A DNA stretch of 63,361 nucleotides from an uncultured Eubacteriales bacterium (GCA_903835065.1 CAILLO010000011.1:1-63361), one strand, 5' to 3'; positions 1-8,216 are shown, numbered from the stretch's first letter. Notes: generated by a model not told the origin, from the sequence alone. Made by a program: numbers and translations.

Positions 1-132
1 CGGGGGCGGCGCGGAGCGCGCGAATTGATTTTTCCGAGGGGAAAAGCCAGAATGACAGGAGAAACGCCCGCAACACGAACGTTCGATTCCGCGCGGTTTC
101 GCAACGAGCGGACAGAGGGCCAGGAGGGCCAG

Positions 133-909
133 ATGGACTGGATCGTCCCTATCGCGGTCGCACTGCCGACGCTGCTGCTGTTCCTGATCGGATATCTGAT
201 CCGCTTCCGGAAGCAATACGGGCTGATATCGGGCTATAACACGATGTCCGAGGAGAAGAAGAAGAACGTCGACGTCGAGGGCCTGGGCCGGCTGATGGGC
301 AACGCGCTCTTCCTGATGGGCTTCCTGATCGGCGCCGGCATGCTGCTGCTCTTCAAGGACCAGGGCGTCGCGGGCATCTGCGTCATCGGGCTCTCCCTGC
401 CCGTGGTCGTCTTCCTGCTGATCCGGGCGCAGAAGTACGACCGGAACGACAGGGCCCCGGACGGCCGCATGAAGAGCCGCTCGAAGTTCGCCATCGCGGG
501 GTTCGTCGTGTTCCTCGCCGTCGTCGCCGGGGGCGTGGGATATCTCTTCGCGCAGGGAAGCCAGCCGACGTCGGCGGTGCTCGCGGACGGCGGCCTGAAG
601 ATCTCCGGGCTGTACGGCCAGACCGTGCCGGTCGCGGACATCCGGAAGGTCGAGCTGGTCTTCGCGCTGCCCACGGTCGAGGCACGCACCAACGGATCCG
701 CGATCGGCGATCTCCTGTCCGGCCACTTCCGGCTGGCGGACGTCGGAGCGGCCCTGCTCTTCCTCGACCGCAGCAAGCCTCCGTTCCTGTACGTCGAGAC
801 CGCCACCCAGAAGATCTACCTGAACCTCGCGACGCCCGCGGAGACGCAGACCCTCTATGAGTCGCTGTCCACGGCGACGCTGCCCTTCGACCAGAAGCCG
901 CTCGGCTGA
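133..909 (+). CDS. DUF3784-type membrane protein with C-terminal bacterial PH-like domain
   Basis: Membrane protein of 258 residues. The N-terminal part (about residues 1-60) matches what I know of DUF3784: a first membrane helix, then the soluble motif KQYGLISGYNTMSEEKKKNV. Further hydrophobic helices follow near residues 55-75, 78-97 and 118-140. The C-terminal ~100 residues (LADGGLKISGLYGQTVPVAD onward) are soluble and resemble the small PH-like domains often fused to DUF3784. The reading frame is open further upstream, but the ATG at 133 has a good ribosome site (GGAGG about 8 bases before) and starts exactly at the family N-terminus. The function of this family is unknown; a role at the membrane is all that can be said. 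Confidence 0.8.
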   Translation: MDWIVPIAVALPTLLLFLIGYLIRFRKQYGLISGYNTMSEEKKKNVDVEGLGRLMGNALFLMGFLIGAGMLLLFKDQGVAGICVIGLSLPVVVFLLIRAQKYDRNDRAPDGRMKSRSKFAIAGFVVFLAVVAGGVGYLFAQGSQPTSAVLADGGLKISGLYGQTVPVADIRKVELVFALPTVEARTNGSAIGDLLSGHFRLADVGAALLFLDRSKPPFLYVETATQKIYLNLATPAETQTLYESLSTATLPFDQKPLG

Positions 910-972
910 CCGGATCCATGGACCCGCCCTGAACGCGTAACACCGGTGCATTCCATCGGGCCGCCGGCGCGC

Positions 973-978
973 ATACAA
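973..978 (+). promoter_or_regulatory. Candidate -10 box (TACAAT) for the DUF2177 gene
   Basis: TACAAT lies about 50 bases before the ATG at 1031. No convincing -35 element is seen at the right distance, so this is a weak call based on the hexamer alone. Confidence 0.35.
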
Positions 979-1030
979 TACGATCAGGCCCGTGAGGAAT
1001 TCGTGAGCCCGGCCCCGGGAGGAGAACGAC

Positions 1031-1426
1031 ATGACGTTCGTGAAACTGTATCTGATCGCCCTCGTGGTCTTCACCCTGATCGACATGGTCTGGCTGCTCT
1101 TCATTTCGCGCAAGCTCTACCAGGCCAAGATCGGCCACCTCATGGCCGACAAGGTCAACTTCGTGGCCGCAGGCCTGTTCTACCTGCTGTTCATCGGCGC
1201 GCTGGTCTTCTTCGTGATCTCCCCCGCGACCGACAAGGCCTCCGTGTGGTACGCCCTCGGCGCCGGCGCCTTCTTCGGGCTGGTCGCCTATGCGACCTAC
1301 GACCTGACCAACCTCGCGACGCTCAAGGGGTGGCCCGTGTCGCTCACCATGATCGACCTCTGCTGGGGCACGTTCGTGACCGGCGTCAGCTGCGCGTTGA
1401 CGACCTGGATCGGAAGCCGGATCTGA
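1031..1426 (+). CDS. DUF2177 family membrane protein
   Basis: A 131-residue protein with four predicted membrane helices (about residues 5-25, 45-65, 72-92 and 105-125). It carries the features I associate with DUF2177: an N-terminal helix with D-x-V-W (IDMVWLLFISRKLY), a central AAGLFYLLFIGAL helix, and a YATYDLTNLATLKGW motif before the last helix. The start is supported by GGGAGGAGAACGAC just before the ATG. The stop is one base before the next ATG (TGACATG), so it is probably co-translated with the DAK2-DegV gene. The function of the family is unknown. Confidence 0.85.
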   Translation: MTFVKLYLIALVVFTLIDMVWLLFISRKLYQAKIGHLMADKVNFVAAGLFYLLFIGALVFFVISPATDKASVWYALGAGAFFGLVAYATYDLTNLATLKGWPVSLTMIDLCWGTFVTGVSCALTTWIGSRI

Positions 1427-1427
1427 C

Positions 1428-3227
1428 ATGACCGAACAGGTCTCCAGCGAGCTGCTCCACCAGGCGATCCTCCAGGGCGCGCACCGCACCCGGGCGAATC
1501 GCGACGAGTTGAACCGCATCAACGTCTTCCCCGTCGTCGACAACGACACCGGGACCAACCTCGCTCACACGATGCACGCGATCGAGGACCGGTCGCGGGC
1601 GCACGGCGACGTGCGGTCGACGCTCAGGGACGTGGCCCGCTCCGCGCTGATCGGCGCGCGCGGCAATTCCGGGGCGATCTTCTCGCAGTACTTCCACGGC
1701 CTGTCGCTGCAGGGGTCGGACAAGGGTTCGGTGACGCTGTCCGAACTCGCGTCCTACTTCAAGGAGGCGTACGAGAAGGCGTACCGGGCCATCGAGAACC
1801 CCGTCGAGGGCACGGTGATCACGCTCATGCGCGCCTGGTACGTCGGGTACCAGGAGGCGCTCGACCTGCGCCGCACGCCGCACGAGGCGCTCGAGCACGC
1901 GCTCGACGGCCTGCACGCGGCGCTCCAGGAGACGCGGCGCACCATGAAGCGCCTCAAGGCGTCCAGCGTCGTCGACGCCGGCGCGCTCGGCTACTACCAC
2001 TTCATGTCCGGCTTCGTGCAGACCCTGCTGGGCAAGGCGGAGCCGCTGCCCGCCGAGACCGCCGCGGACCGGGCCGAATTCGCCGGCGGCGACGTGCACC
2101 GGGTGGGCGAGGGCGCCGAGATCCCCTTCCGCTATTGCACCGAGGTGCTGCTCGAGGCGCCCGGACTCGACGCCGAGGCGCTGCGCGAGGACCTCCGCGA
2201 GCTCGGCGACTGCCTGCTCGTGTCGGCGTCGGACGACCTCGCCCGCGTGCACCTGCACACGAGCCGGCCCTGGGAGATGGTCCGCGCCGCGGCAGCCCGG
2301 GGGCGCATCCTCGAGCACAAGGCCGACGACATGGTCGCGCAGAACCGGTTGGCCGGCCCGCACACGCACCGGACGGCCGTGGTGACCGACTCGATCGCCG
2401 ACCTGCCTCAGGAGTGGCTGTTCGAGCATGGCGTCTACCAGCTGCCGATCAACGTCCTGCTCGACGGCGTCGACTACCAGGACAAGATCACGATCGACGG
2501 CGCATACCTGAACGAGCACCTCGCCGGCGCCTCGTCCTCACAGCTCAACGCGGAGCAGGCCAGGGCGTTCTTCGCGCCGATCCTCGCGCACCACGAGCGC
2601 GTCCTGGTCCTGACCGTCTCGTCGCGCATGAGCGGCACGCACCAGCGGGTCCGCGAGGCGTTGGAGGCGCTGGGGGCGGACGGGAAGCGGGCGGTCCTGG
2701 TCGACACGAAGACCAACTCCGGCGCACAGGGACTGCTGGTCCGCGAGGCGGTCCTGCGGCTCGAGGCGGACGAGGCGCTCGAGAGCGTCGTCGCGGCGGT
2801 CGAGGAGCTGCGCGGGCGCGCGAGGATCCTCGTCAGCGTGGACGACATCGCCCCGATGGCCCGCTCCGGGCGCGTCAGCGAACGCATCGGCAGGCTGCTG
2901 ATCCGCCTGCGCTTCAAGCCGCTGATCTCGATCGACGCGGAGGGCAACGGCACGATCCAGGGCATCGCCTTCAGCCGCCGCAAGAACTGGAAGCTGCTGC
3001 TGCGCTCGCTGCGCCGCCGCTCGATCGAGGAGTACGTCGTCGTGCACGCCGGCGCCCCCGAGCGCGCCGAGCGGCTGCGCGAGGACCTCGTCCGGATGAC
3101 CGGGCGCGAACCCCTCTACATCACGGGAATCTCCGCCGTCGTCACGCTGTTCGCGGGCGTCGGCAGCGTCGCGGCCGCCTTTGTCGAGACGCCGCGCGAC
3201 CCCTCCGGAAGGAAGGCCCGCCGATGA
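1428..3227 (+). CDS. DAK2 (DhaL-like) kinase domain fused to a DegV fatty-acid-binding domain
   Basis: A 599-residue fusion. Residues ~1-210 are a DhaL/DAK2 nucleotide-binding domain: NVFPVVDNDTGTN is the metal-binding Asp cluster, and ALIGARGNSGAIFSQYFHG is the hallmark loop of FakA. Residues ~225-310 resemble the middle domain of FakA (GDCLLVSASDDLARVHLHTS). From about residue 313 to the end is a complete DegV domain (VVTDSIADLP, TVSSRMSGTH, ILVSVDDIAPMARSGRVS). In Firmicutes, FakA phosphorylates fatty acids held by separate DegV-type FakB proteins. Here kinase and lipid carrier are one chain, so the likely role is exogenous fatty acid activation. The stop overlaps the next start (ATGA), and lipid genes (PlsY, desaturase) lie nearby. 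Confidence 0.9.
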   Translation: MTEQVSSELLHQAILQGAHRTRANRDELNRINVFPVVDNDTGTNLAHTMHAIEDRSRAHGDVRSTLRDVARSALIGARGNSGAIFSQYFHGLSLQGSDKGSVTLSELASYFKEAYEKAYRAIENPVEGTVITLMRAWYVGYQEALDLRRTPHEALEHALDGLHAALQETRRTMKRLKASSVVDAGALGYYHFMSGFVQTLLGKAEPLPAETAADRAEFAGGDVHRVGEGAEIPFRYCTEVLLEAPGLDAEALREDLRELGDCLLVSASDDLARVHLHTSRPWEMVRAAAARGRILEHKADDMVAQNRLAGPHTHRTAVVTDSIADLPQEWLFEHGVYQLPINVLLDGVDYQDKITIDGAYLNEHLAGASSSQLNAEQARAFFAPILAHHERVLVLTVSSRMSGTHQRVREALEALGADGKRAVLVDTKTNSGAQGLLVREAVLRLEADEALESVVAAVEELRGRARILVSVDDIAPMARSGRVSERIGRLLIRLRFKPLISIDAEGNGTIQGIAFSRRKNWKLLLRSLRRRSIEEYVVVHAGAPERAERLREDLVRMTGREPLYITGISAVVTLFAGVGSVAAAFVETPRDPSGRKARR

Positions 3228-3991
3228 ACCACCTGATCCTCCTGGGCGCGCTGCTCGCGTTCTTCCTCGCCACGTTCGCCGTCGCGCAGCGCCTGAAGAA
3301 CCACGGCCTGGTCGACATCGCCTGGGGGACCGGCTTCGTCCTGTCCGCCTGGGTCTCCTTCGCGCTCGGCGCCCCGACCGGCCCCGTCCCGATCGCCATG
3401 ACCGCGCTGGTCACGGTCTGGGGCGTCCGCCTCACCTGGCACGTCGCGCGCCGCAACCTCGGCAAGCCGGAGGACTTCCGCTACGCGCACATGCGCGAGA
3501 CCTGGGACCCGAAGACCTACGGGCTCCGGATGTTCCTGCGGATCTACCTGCTGCAGCTCGTGCTGAACTACCTGATCGCGCTGCCGACGGTCGTGACCAA
3601 CCTCGCGGCGCCCGCCGGCTGGACCGGCTGGGCTTCGGCCGGCGTGGCGGTCTGGGCCGTTGGCTTCTTCTTCGAGACCGCGGGCGACGCGCAGCTCGCG
3701 CGCTTCAAGGCCGACCCGGCGAACCGCGGCAAGCTCCTGACGACCGGTCTGTGGCGGTACACGCGCCACCCCAACTACTTCGGCGAGGCCGCGCAGTGGT
3801 GGGGCCTGTTCCTGCTGGCCCTGCGGGGCTGGAGCACGGTCTGGCTGGTCCTCAGTCCGCTGCTGATCACGCTGTTCCTGCTCTACGTCTCCGGCGTGCC
3901 TCTGCTCGAGCGGAAGTACGCGGGCCGCGCGGACTGGGAGGCATACCGACGCCGGACTCCGAAGTTCTTCCCCTGGCTACCGCGGAAGTAG
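3224..3991 (+). CDS. DUF1295 / steroid 5-alpha-reductase-like membrane protein
   Basis: A 255-residue polytopic protein. The family signatures are visible: an N-terminal DIAWGTGFVLSAW helix, WGVRLTWHVARRNLGKPEDF, and the C-terminal block RHPNYFGEAAQWWG followed by YRRRTPKFFPWLPRK. The C-terminal block is typical of DUF1295/ICMT-like NAD(P)H-dependent reductases of lipids or sterol-like compounds. The start ATG overlaps the preceding stop (ATGA), so translation is coupled. The last 23 bases, including the stop codon, form a perfect direct repeat with 5581-5603, beyond the next gene. This suggests that the 3' end was duplicated when the intervening gene inserted. The substrate is unknown. Confidence 0.85.
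   Translation: MNHLILLGALLAFFLATFAVAQRLKNHGLVDIAWGTGFVLSAWVSFALGAPTGPVPIAMTALVTVWGVRLTWHVARRNLGKPEDFRYAHMRETWDPKTYGLRMFLRIYLLQLVLNYLIALPTVVTNLAAPAGWTGWASAGVAVWAVGFFFETAGDAQLARFKADPANRGKLLTTGLWRYTRHPNYFGEAAQWWGLFLLALRGWSTVWLVLSPLLITLFLLYVSGVPLLERKYAGRADWEAYRRRTPKFFPWLPRK
3969..3991 (+). repeat. Left copy of a 23-bp perfect direct repeat flanking the AlbA_2 gene
   Basis: Positions 3969-3991 are identical to 5581-5603 (begins TCCCCTGGCTACCGCGG, ends GAAGTAG). The repeat contains the last codons and stop of the DUF1295 gene. The bases on either side do not match. The spacing of 1,612 bases exactly encloses the AlbA_2 gene and its control region. Confidence 0.9.
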
Positions 3992-3999
3992 CATGCCCG

Positions 4000-4043
4000 T
4001 CGTGGCATGTTCGTGGCATGCTCGTGGCATGCTCGTGACATGT
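4000..4043 (+). repeat. Four tandem 11-bp repeats (TCGTGGCATGY) upstream of the AlbA_2 gene
   Basis: Units are at 4000-4010, 4011-4021, 4022-4032 and 4033-4043. The first three differ only in the last base; the fourth reads TCGTGACATGT. The period is about one helical turn, so the same DNA face is presented four times. This looks like an operator array for the gene that starts at 4084, but it could also be a simple slippage repeat. No protein is known to bind it. Confidence 0.7.
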
Positions 4044-4083
4044 TGAGCATTCTGTGCTAGGCTACCCTCAGGAGGGTAGAAAC

Positions 4084-5559
4084 ATGGCATTGCCGATTCA
4101 GGTCGAGTCGCTTCTCGAAGGGACCATCGTCGAGTCCGCAAGACTCGAGTGCAAGTCGGACTGGAATCCGGAAGCGGTTCTGCATACGATCTGCGCGTTC
4201 GCGAACGACATCGACAACTGGGGCGGCGGATACCTCCTCATCGGCGTCTCCGAACAGAACGGCATCCTCCGGGTGCTCGAAGGAGGGCTTTCTCCATCCT
4301 CCGTGGACCGGGTCATGAAGGAGCTTCTGAACACGACGAGGCGGATGGAACCTTCCTACGCTCCCATCGTGGAACCGAAGGCGATCGAGGGCGGACAAGT
4401 CCTCGTGATCTGGGCTCCCGGCGGATCGAACCGCCCCTATCGCTGCCCGGTATCGTTGGCCAAGGACGACAAGCGGAAAGCATATTACATCCGCCGGATG
4501 GCCAGCACGGTCCAGGCAACCCTCGAGGAGGAGCGCGACCTGTTCTCCCTGGCCAACCAGGTTCCATTCGACGACCGCATCCACCACGGTGCGACGTTGG
4601 CCGATCTGAAGCTCGCCCTGATCCAGTCCTTCCTTCAGGAGGTCCGCAGCGATCTCTTCGGCATGTCCGGCGACATGGACTTCAAGGATCTCTGCTCGAG
4701 AATGAGGATCGTGGATGGTCCGAGCGAAGACCTGAGACCCCTGAACGTCGGACTCCTGTTCTTCAACGACCATCCGCAGCGCTTCTTTCCCTATTCGCAC
4801 ATCGAAGTGACGGAATTCGGCGACGATCCGACGGGCTCCAGGATGACCGAGAAGATCTTCGACGGACCGCTGGACCAACTGCTGAGGGACTCGCTCCAAT
4901 ATCTGAAGAACATGGCGGTCCAGGAGCGAGTCGTCAAGGTTCCTGGAAAGCCGGAGTCGGAACGATGCTTCAACTACCCCTTCGAAGCGATCGAGGAAGC
5001 CTTGGCGAACGCCGTCTATCACCGAAGCTATGAATTGCGGGAGCCCATCGAAGTGCGCATCTTCGACGACCGCATCGAGATCCTGAGTTATCCTGGACCG
5101 GACCGATCCATAACGATTGCGGCGCTGCGGAACTTCAGGGTCATCGCCCGTCGGTACCGCAACCGGCGGATCGGAGAGTTCCTGAAGGAACTCCGGCTGA
5201 CGGAGGGGAAGGGGACGGGAATCCCTAGAATTCTGAAATCCCTGCGCGACAACGGGTCGCCGGACCCTGTCTTCGAGACCGACGAAGACCGATCGTATTT
5301 TCTCACGACCCTTCGAATCCATCCTTCATTCCATTCCAACGGCAGTGCGGCATCGGAATCCGCGGAGCTCGTCGCGCGGATCCTGAGCGCAATCGGACCC
5401 GAAGGAACGACGCGGAAGCAGCTGGCGGAGAAACTAGGCTATCGGAGCCGCCCTTCGTCGCTCACGGACGTCATCGACCGGATGCTTCTCGATGGGCGTC
5501 TGCACTTGAAATATCCTACCTCCAGCAAGCATCCGGGGCAGCGGCTGCTCAAGACGTAG
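4084..5559 (+). CDS. AlbA_2 (Schlafen-like) DNA-binding / GHKL ATPase protein, RecG-like C-terminus
   Basis: A 491-residue protein. Residues ~10-130 form an AlbA_2 domain (ARLECKSDWNPEAVLHTICA, then GGGYLLIGVSEQNG). Residues ~290-400 match the ATP-binding domain found in these proteins (EEALANAVYHRSYE, then SYPGP and GKGTGIPRILKSL). A winged-helix-like tail follows (TTRKQLAEKLGYRSRPSSLTD). Such proteins are annotated as putative transcriptional regulators or RecG-like proteins and are frequent on mobile DNA and in defence loci. The ATG at 4084 is chosen because GGAGG lies about 9 bases before it; an in-frame GTG at 4054 is less likely. The gene is visibly richer in A/T than its neighbours and lies between 23-bp direct repeats, which suggests transfer. 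Confidence 0.8.
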   Translation: MALPIQVESLLEGTIVESARLECKSDWNPEAVLHTICAFANDIDNWGGGYLLIGVSEQNGILRVLEGGLSPSSVDRVMKELLNTTRRMEPSYAPIVEPKAIEGGQVLVIWAPGGSNRPYRCPVSLAKDDKRKAYYIRRMASTVQATLEEERDLFSLANQVPFDDRIHHGATLADLKLALIQSFLQEVRSDLFGMSGDMDFKDLCSRMRIVDGPSEDLRPLNVGLLFFNDHPQRFFPYSHIEVTEFGDDPTGSRMTEKIFDGPLDQLLRDSLQYLKNMAVQERVVKVPGKPESERCFNYPFEAIEEALANAVYHRSYELREPIEVRIFDDRIEILSYPGPDRSITIAALRNFRVIARRYRNRRIGEFLKELRLTEGKGTGIPRILKSLRDNGSPDPVFETDEDRSYFLTTLRIHPSFHSNGSAASESAELVARILSAIGPEGTTRKQLAEKLGYRSRPSSLTDVIDRMLLDGRLHLKYPTSSKHPGQRLLKT

Positions 5560-5580
5560 TTCACGGATTCCGGACCGATA

Positions 5581-5603
5581 TCCCCTGGCTACCGCGGAAG
5601 TAG
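5581..5603 (+). repeat. Right copy of the 23-bp direct repeat flanking the AlbA_2 gene
   Basis: Identical to 3969-3991. On the minus strand this copy carries the last codons and stop of plsY (stop at 5591-5589). On the plus strand it carries the DUF1295 stop sequence. Before insertion the two convergent genes would have overlapped tail to tail in this segment. Confidence 0.9.
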
Positions 5604-6224
5604 GGGCTTCTCCGTCCCGTTCCACAGCCGCTTCAGGTTCTCCCGGTGGGAGACGGCCACGAGAATCCCGTAGGCCAATGCGAACAGCGTCCCGGCGAGC
5701 GGGTCGACGCGGCGCGCGAAGGCGAGGGCCATCGTGACGAGCGGCAGTTCGACCGCGGCGCACAGCGAGACGACGGACATGGTCCGCGAGACCAGGAACG
5801 CGACGACGGCGAGGACGAGCAGCACGAACGCCGCGAACGGGTCGACGAGCAGGACGACGCCGACGGCGGGCATGACGCCCTTGCCGCCCTTGAACCGGAA
5901 GTAGACGGGCCGGATGTGCCCGAGAATCACGAACAGCCCGGCGAGCCAACCGGGGTCGAAGCCGAGCGGGGTGGGGCCGAGCCAGGCGAACAGCGCGCGC
6001 GCGATCAGCACGGCGGCGACGGCCTTGGCCAGGTCCCCCAGCGCGGTCGCCGCGGCGGCGGCCTTGCCGTAGGTGCGCAGCATGTTGGTCGTGCCGGCGT
6101 TGCCGCTGCCCTGCGAGCGGATGTCGGCGCGCTTCGTCGCGCGCGCGACGAGAATCGCGGCGTTGACGCTGCCGAGGAGGTAGGCGGAGACGGCGGTCGC
6201 GGCGGCGGGGATCCAGAAGTCCAT
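5589..6224 (-). CDS. plsY: Glycerol-3-phosphate acyltransferase PlsY
   Basis: A 211-residue polytopic protein. PlsY transfers an acyl group from acyl phosphate to glycerol-3-phosphate at the membrane, the first step of phospholipid synthesis. The three conserved loops are visible: SGNAGTTNMLRTYGK (family motif SxNxGxTNxxR), FKGGKGV after GHIRPVYF, and the C-terminal SHRENLKRLWNGTE. The length is normal for the family. The start at 6224 begins MDFWIPAAAT. The open frame upstream is probably not translated. It converges on the DUF1295 gene, from which it is separated by the inserted AlbA_2 module. FakAB-type acyl phosphate production (the DAK2-DegV gene) would feed this enzyme. Confidence 0.95.
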   Translation of the reverse strand: MDFWIPAAATAVSAYLLGSVNAAILVARATKRADIRSQGSGNAGTTNMLRTYGKAAAAATALGDLAKAVAAVLIARALFAWLGPTPLGFDPGWLAGLFVILGHIRPVYFRFKGGKGVMPAVGVVLLVDPFAAFVLLVLAVVAFLVSRTMSVVSLCAAVELPLVTMALAFARRVDPLAGTLFALAYGILVAVSHRENLKRLWNGTEKPLLPR

Positions 6225-6410
6225 GGAGTCGTCCTCCGTGCGGTCGATACGGACCGGCTCCAGTGTATCATGCGCGTGCGGGGCGGCGGCGCCGGACGGC
6301 GGAACGCCCGCCGGCAAGAAGCGAATCCAGTCGTAAAAAACGCCCGTCGAACCCTTGGCCCGCGGATGGTATCATCGTGCCATCACCCGCCGAGGAGCCG
6401 GAGGTTGCCG

Positions 6411-7466
6411 ATGGAGCTGGAATTCACGCCCCGCAAGGACCTGGCCGCCTATGAATGGGATTTCCGCAAGGAGGACTGGCTGCGGCCGGAGATCGACCGC
6501 GAGCTCCTGAAGAAGCTGTCCGAGCGCAGCACCTGGCGCGGCGTCTGCCGCTTGGCTGTCCACGGGGGGCTGCTCCTCGCCAGCGCGGCCGCGGCGGTCG
6601 CCGTCGGGCTGTCGTTCGGCTGGGGCTGGGCCATCCCGCTGCTCTACGTCTATTACTTCTTCTATGGCTTCCTCACGGCGCTCGGCCACGAACTGCAGCA
6701 CAAGACCGTGCTGGGCAGAAAACTGGACGGGCTCAACGAAGCGATCTTCTTCGTCGTCCAGGTGCTGACCTGGAACAGCCCGACGCACGCGCGCATCGGC
6801 CACAAGCTGCACCACCGCTACACGATGGTCCGCGGTCTCGACCCGGAGACCGCCTGGCCGGAGGTCTTCACGACGAAGTGGACGCGCGGCGTGGTGTTCG
6901 ACCTCGTCTCGCGCCTCCTCGTCGTCGGCGCCGTCTACGAGCTCGGCAAGTCCGTCTGTCTGCAGGCGAAGCGCGCGCTGGGCGTCGAGGACGACGTCAT
7001 GGCGAAGCACTGCAACGAGCGGGAGGTGCGGCGGATCCGCATCGAGTCCCTCGCGATCCTCCTGGTCCACGTCGCCGTCGCCGTCGCGGCGGTACTGCTG
7101 CGGTTGTGGCCGCTGCTCGCGTTCGTCACGCTCGCCTGGCAGATCGGGATGGGCATCGAGAGCTTCTGGCACCACACCGAGCACATCGCCCGCGCCTACA
7201 ACGTCAAGGACTTGCGGCTGTGCACGCGCTCGGTCCGCGTGAGCGGCTTCGTCCGCCTGATCTACTGGGGCCTGGGCGACCACGTCGACCACCACTGGTT
7301 CCCGATCGTCCCCTCCTGGCAGCTGCCGAAACTCCACCAGGCGCTCGCGTCGCAGCTCGCCGAGCCCCGCGGCAAGGCCGGCTGCTGGGCCGAGATGTTC
7401 GCCATCGCCCGCGAGAAGGACGTCCGCCCGGAGAATGAATTCGTGCCGGTGAAGCTGCAGCCGTAG
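6411..7466 (+). CDS. Membrane fatty acid desaturase / hydroxylase-like protein
   Basis: A 351-residue integral membrane di-iron protein. Three histidine boxes are present: HELQH (His93 and His97), HKLHH (residues 131-135) and HVDHHWFP near residue 285, with a further HHTEHIARAYN segment. They lie between hydrophobic helices as in the FA_desaturase superfamily. The ATG at 6411 is preceded by GGAGG. It is divergent from plsY, fitting a lipid-modifying role. Unsaturation, hydroxylation and carotenoid or sphingolipid-like substrates cannot be separated from sequence. The enzyme family needs O2, which is notable if the organism is an anaerobe. Confidence 0.8.
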   Translation: MELEFTPRKDLAAYEWDFRKEDWLRPEIDRELLKKLSERSTWRGVCRLAVHGGLLLASAAAAVAVGLSFGWGWAIPLLYVYYFFYGFLTALGHELQHKTVLGRKLDGLNEAIFFVVQVLTWNSPTHARIGHKLHHRYTMVRGLDPETAWPEVFTTKWTRGVVFDLVSRLLVVGAVYELGKSVCLQAKRALGVEDDVMAKHCNEREVRRIRIESLAILLVHVAVAVAAVLLRLWPLLAFVTLAWQIGMGIESFWHHTEHIARAYNVKDLRLCTRSVRVSGFVRLIYWGLGDHVDHHWFPIVPSWQLPKLHQALASQLAEPRGKAGCWAEMFAIAREKDVRPENEFVPVKLQP

Positions 7467-7514
7467 GACGGTCGGATCGACCGGACGCTTCCGCCGCCGC
7501 CTTGGCCCCTGCAG

Positions 7515-7520
7515 TATAAT
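7515..7520 (+). promoter_or_regulatory. Perfect TATAAT -10 box six bases before the YhhN ATG
   Basis: With a -10 ending at 7520, transcription would start at or next to the ATG at 7527. No Shine-Dalgarno sequence is present. This suggests a leaderless mRNA. Confidence 0.6.
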
Positions 7521-7526
7521 CGGGAC

Positions 7527-8159
7527 ATGAGCGGCCTGCTGTTCCTCGTCCTCGCCGCGGCGCTGGCCGCGCACCTGGCCGTGCCGCGCCTCAAGGCGCC
7601 GTCCAAGGCGCTGCTCATGCCGCTGCTGCTCCTCTTCTACTGCCTCGAGGCGGACCGGATCGACCCCTGGGTCGTGGCCGCGCTGGCCGCCGCGACGCTC
7701 GGCGACATCCTGCTTCTGAAGCCCGACGTGGCGGTCCGCTTCCTGTCGGGGCTCGGCGCCTTCCTGGCCGGCCACGTCTTCTGGGCGGTCGTCTTCCTGC
7801 GCTCGACGGACGGGCTGCGCGGCGTACCCGCCTGGTTCGCCCTGGCCGCGATTCCCTATCTGGGATTCGCCGTCTGGTTCCTCCGGAAGCTCTGGAAGGA
7901 AGTGGCCGGAAAGCGCGCCGCGCTCATCGTCTACTGCCTCGCCATCGTCTTCATGAGCCTGATGGCCCTCGCCCGCGCCTTCACGCACGGGGGGACCGCC
8001 TTCTGGCTGCCCTTCGCGGGGTCGCTGCTGTTCCTCGCGTCGGACACGACGCTGGCGTTCCTGGTGTTCCACAAGCGGACGGCCTGGGGCGACGTGCTGT
8101 GCATGAGCGCCTACGTCGCCGCGCAGTCTCTGCTCGTGGTGGGCATGCTCGCCGGCTAG
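7527..8159 (+). CDS. YhhN family membrane protein (lysoplasmalogenase-like)
   Basis: A 210-residue protein with about eight short membrane helices. The YhhN/TMEM86 signatures are present: LKAPSKALLMPLLL near residue 30, GDILLL near residue 65, GLGAFLAGHVFW, and GSLLFLASDTTLAF with its conserved Asp. Eukaryotic TMEM86 proteins hydrolyse the vinyl ether bond of lysoplasmalogens. The bacterial function is inferred from that relationship and is less certain. The gene has no ribosome site and a TATAAT box six bases upstream, so it may be translated from a leaderless message. It follows the desaturase gene in a lipid-related stretch. Confidence 0.85.
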   Translation: MSGLLFLVLAAALAAHLAVPRLKAPSKALLMPLLLLFYCLEADRIDPWVVAALAAATLGDILLLKPDVAVRFLSGLGAFLAGHVFWAVVFLRSTDGLRGVPAWFALAAIPYLGFAVWFLRKLWKEVAGKRAALIVYCLAIVFMSLMALARAFTHGGTAFWLPFAGSLLFLASDTTLAFLVFHKRTAWGDVLCMSAYVAAQSLLVVGMLAG

Positions 8160-8216
8160 CGACGGCTCGTGCCTCCGACGTCCGCTTTTTCCATATCCGT
8201 TTCTACGGGAACCCCC

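Noticed and set aside
4000-4043. 11-bp repeats as a CRISPR array
   Set aside because: The units abut with no spacers and are too short.
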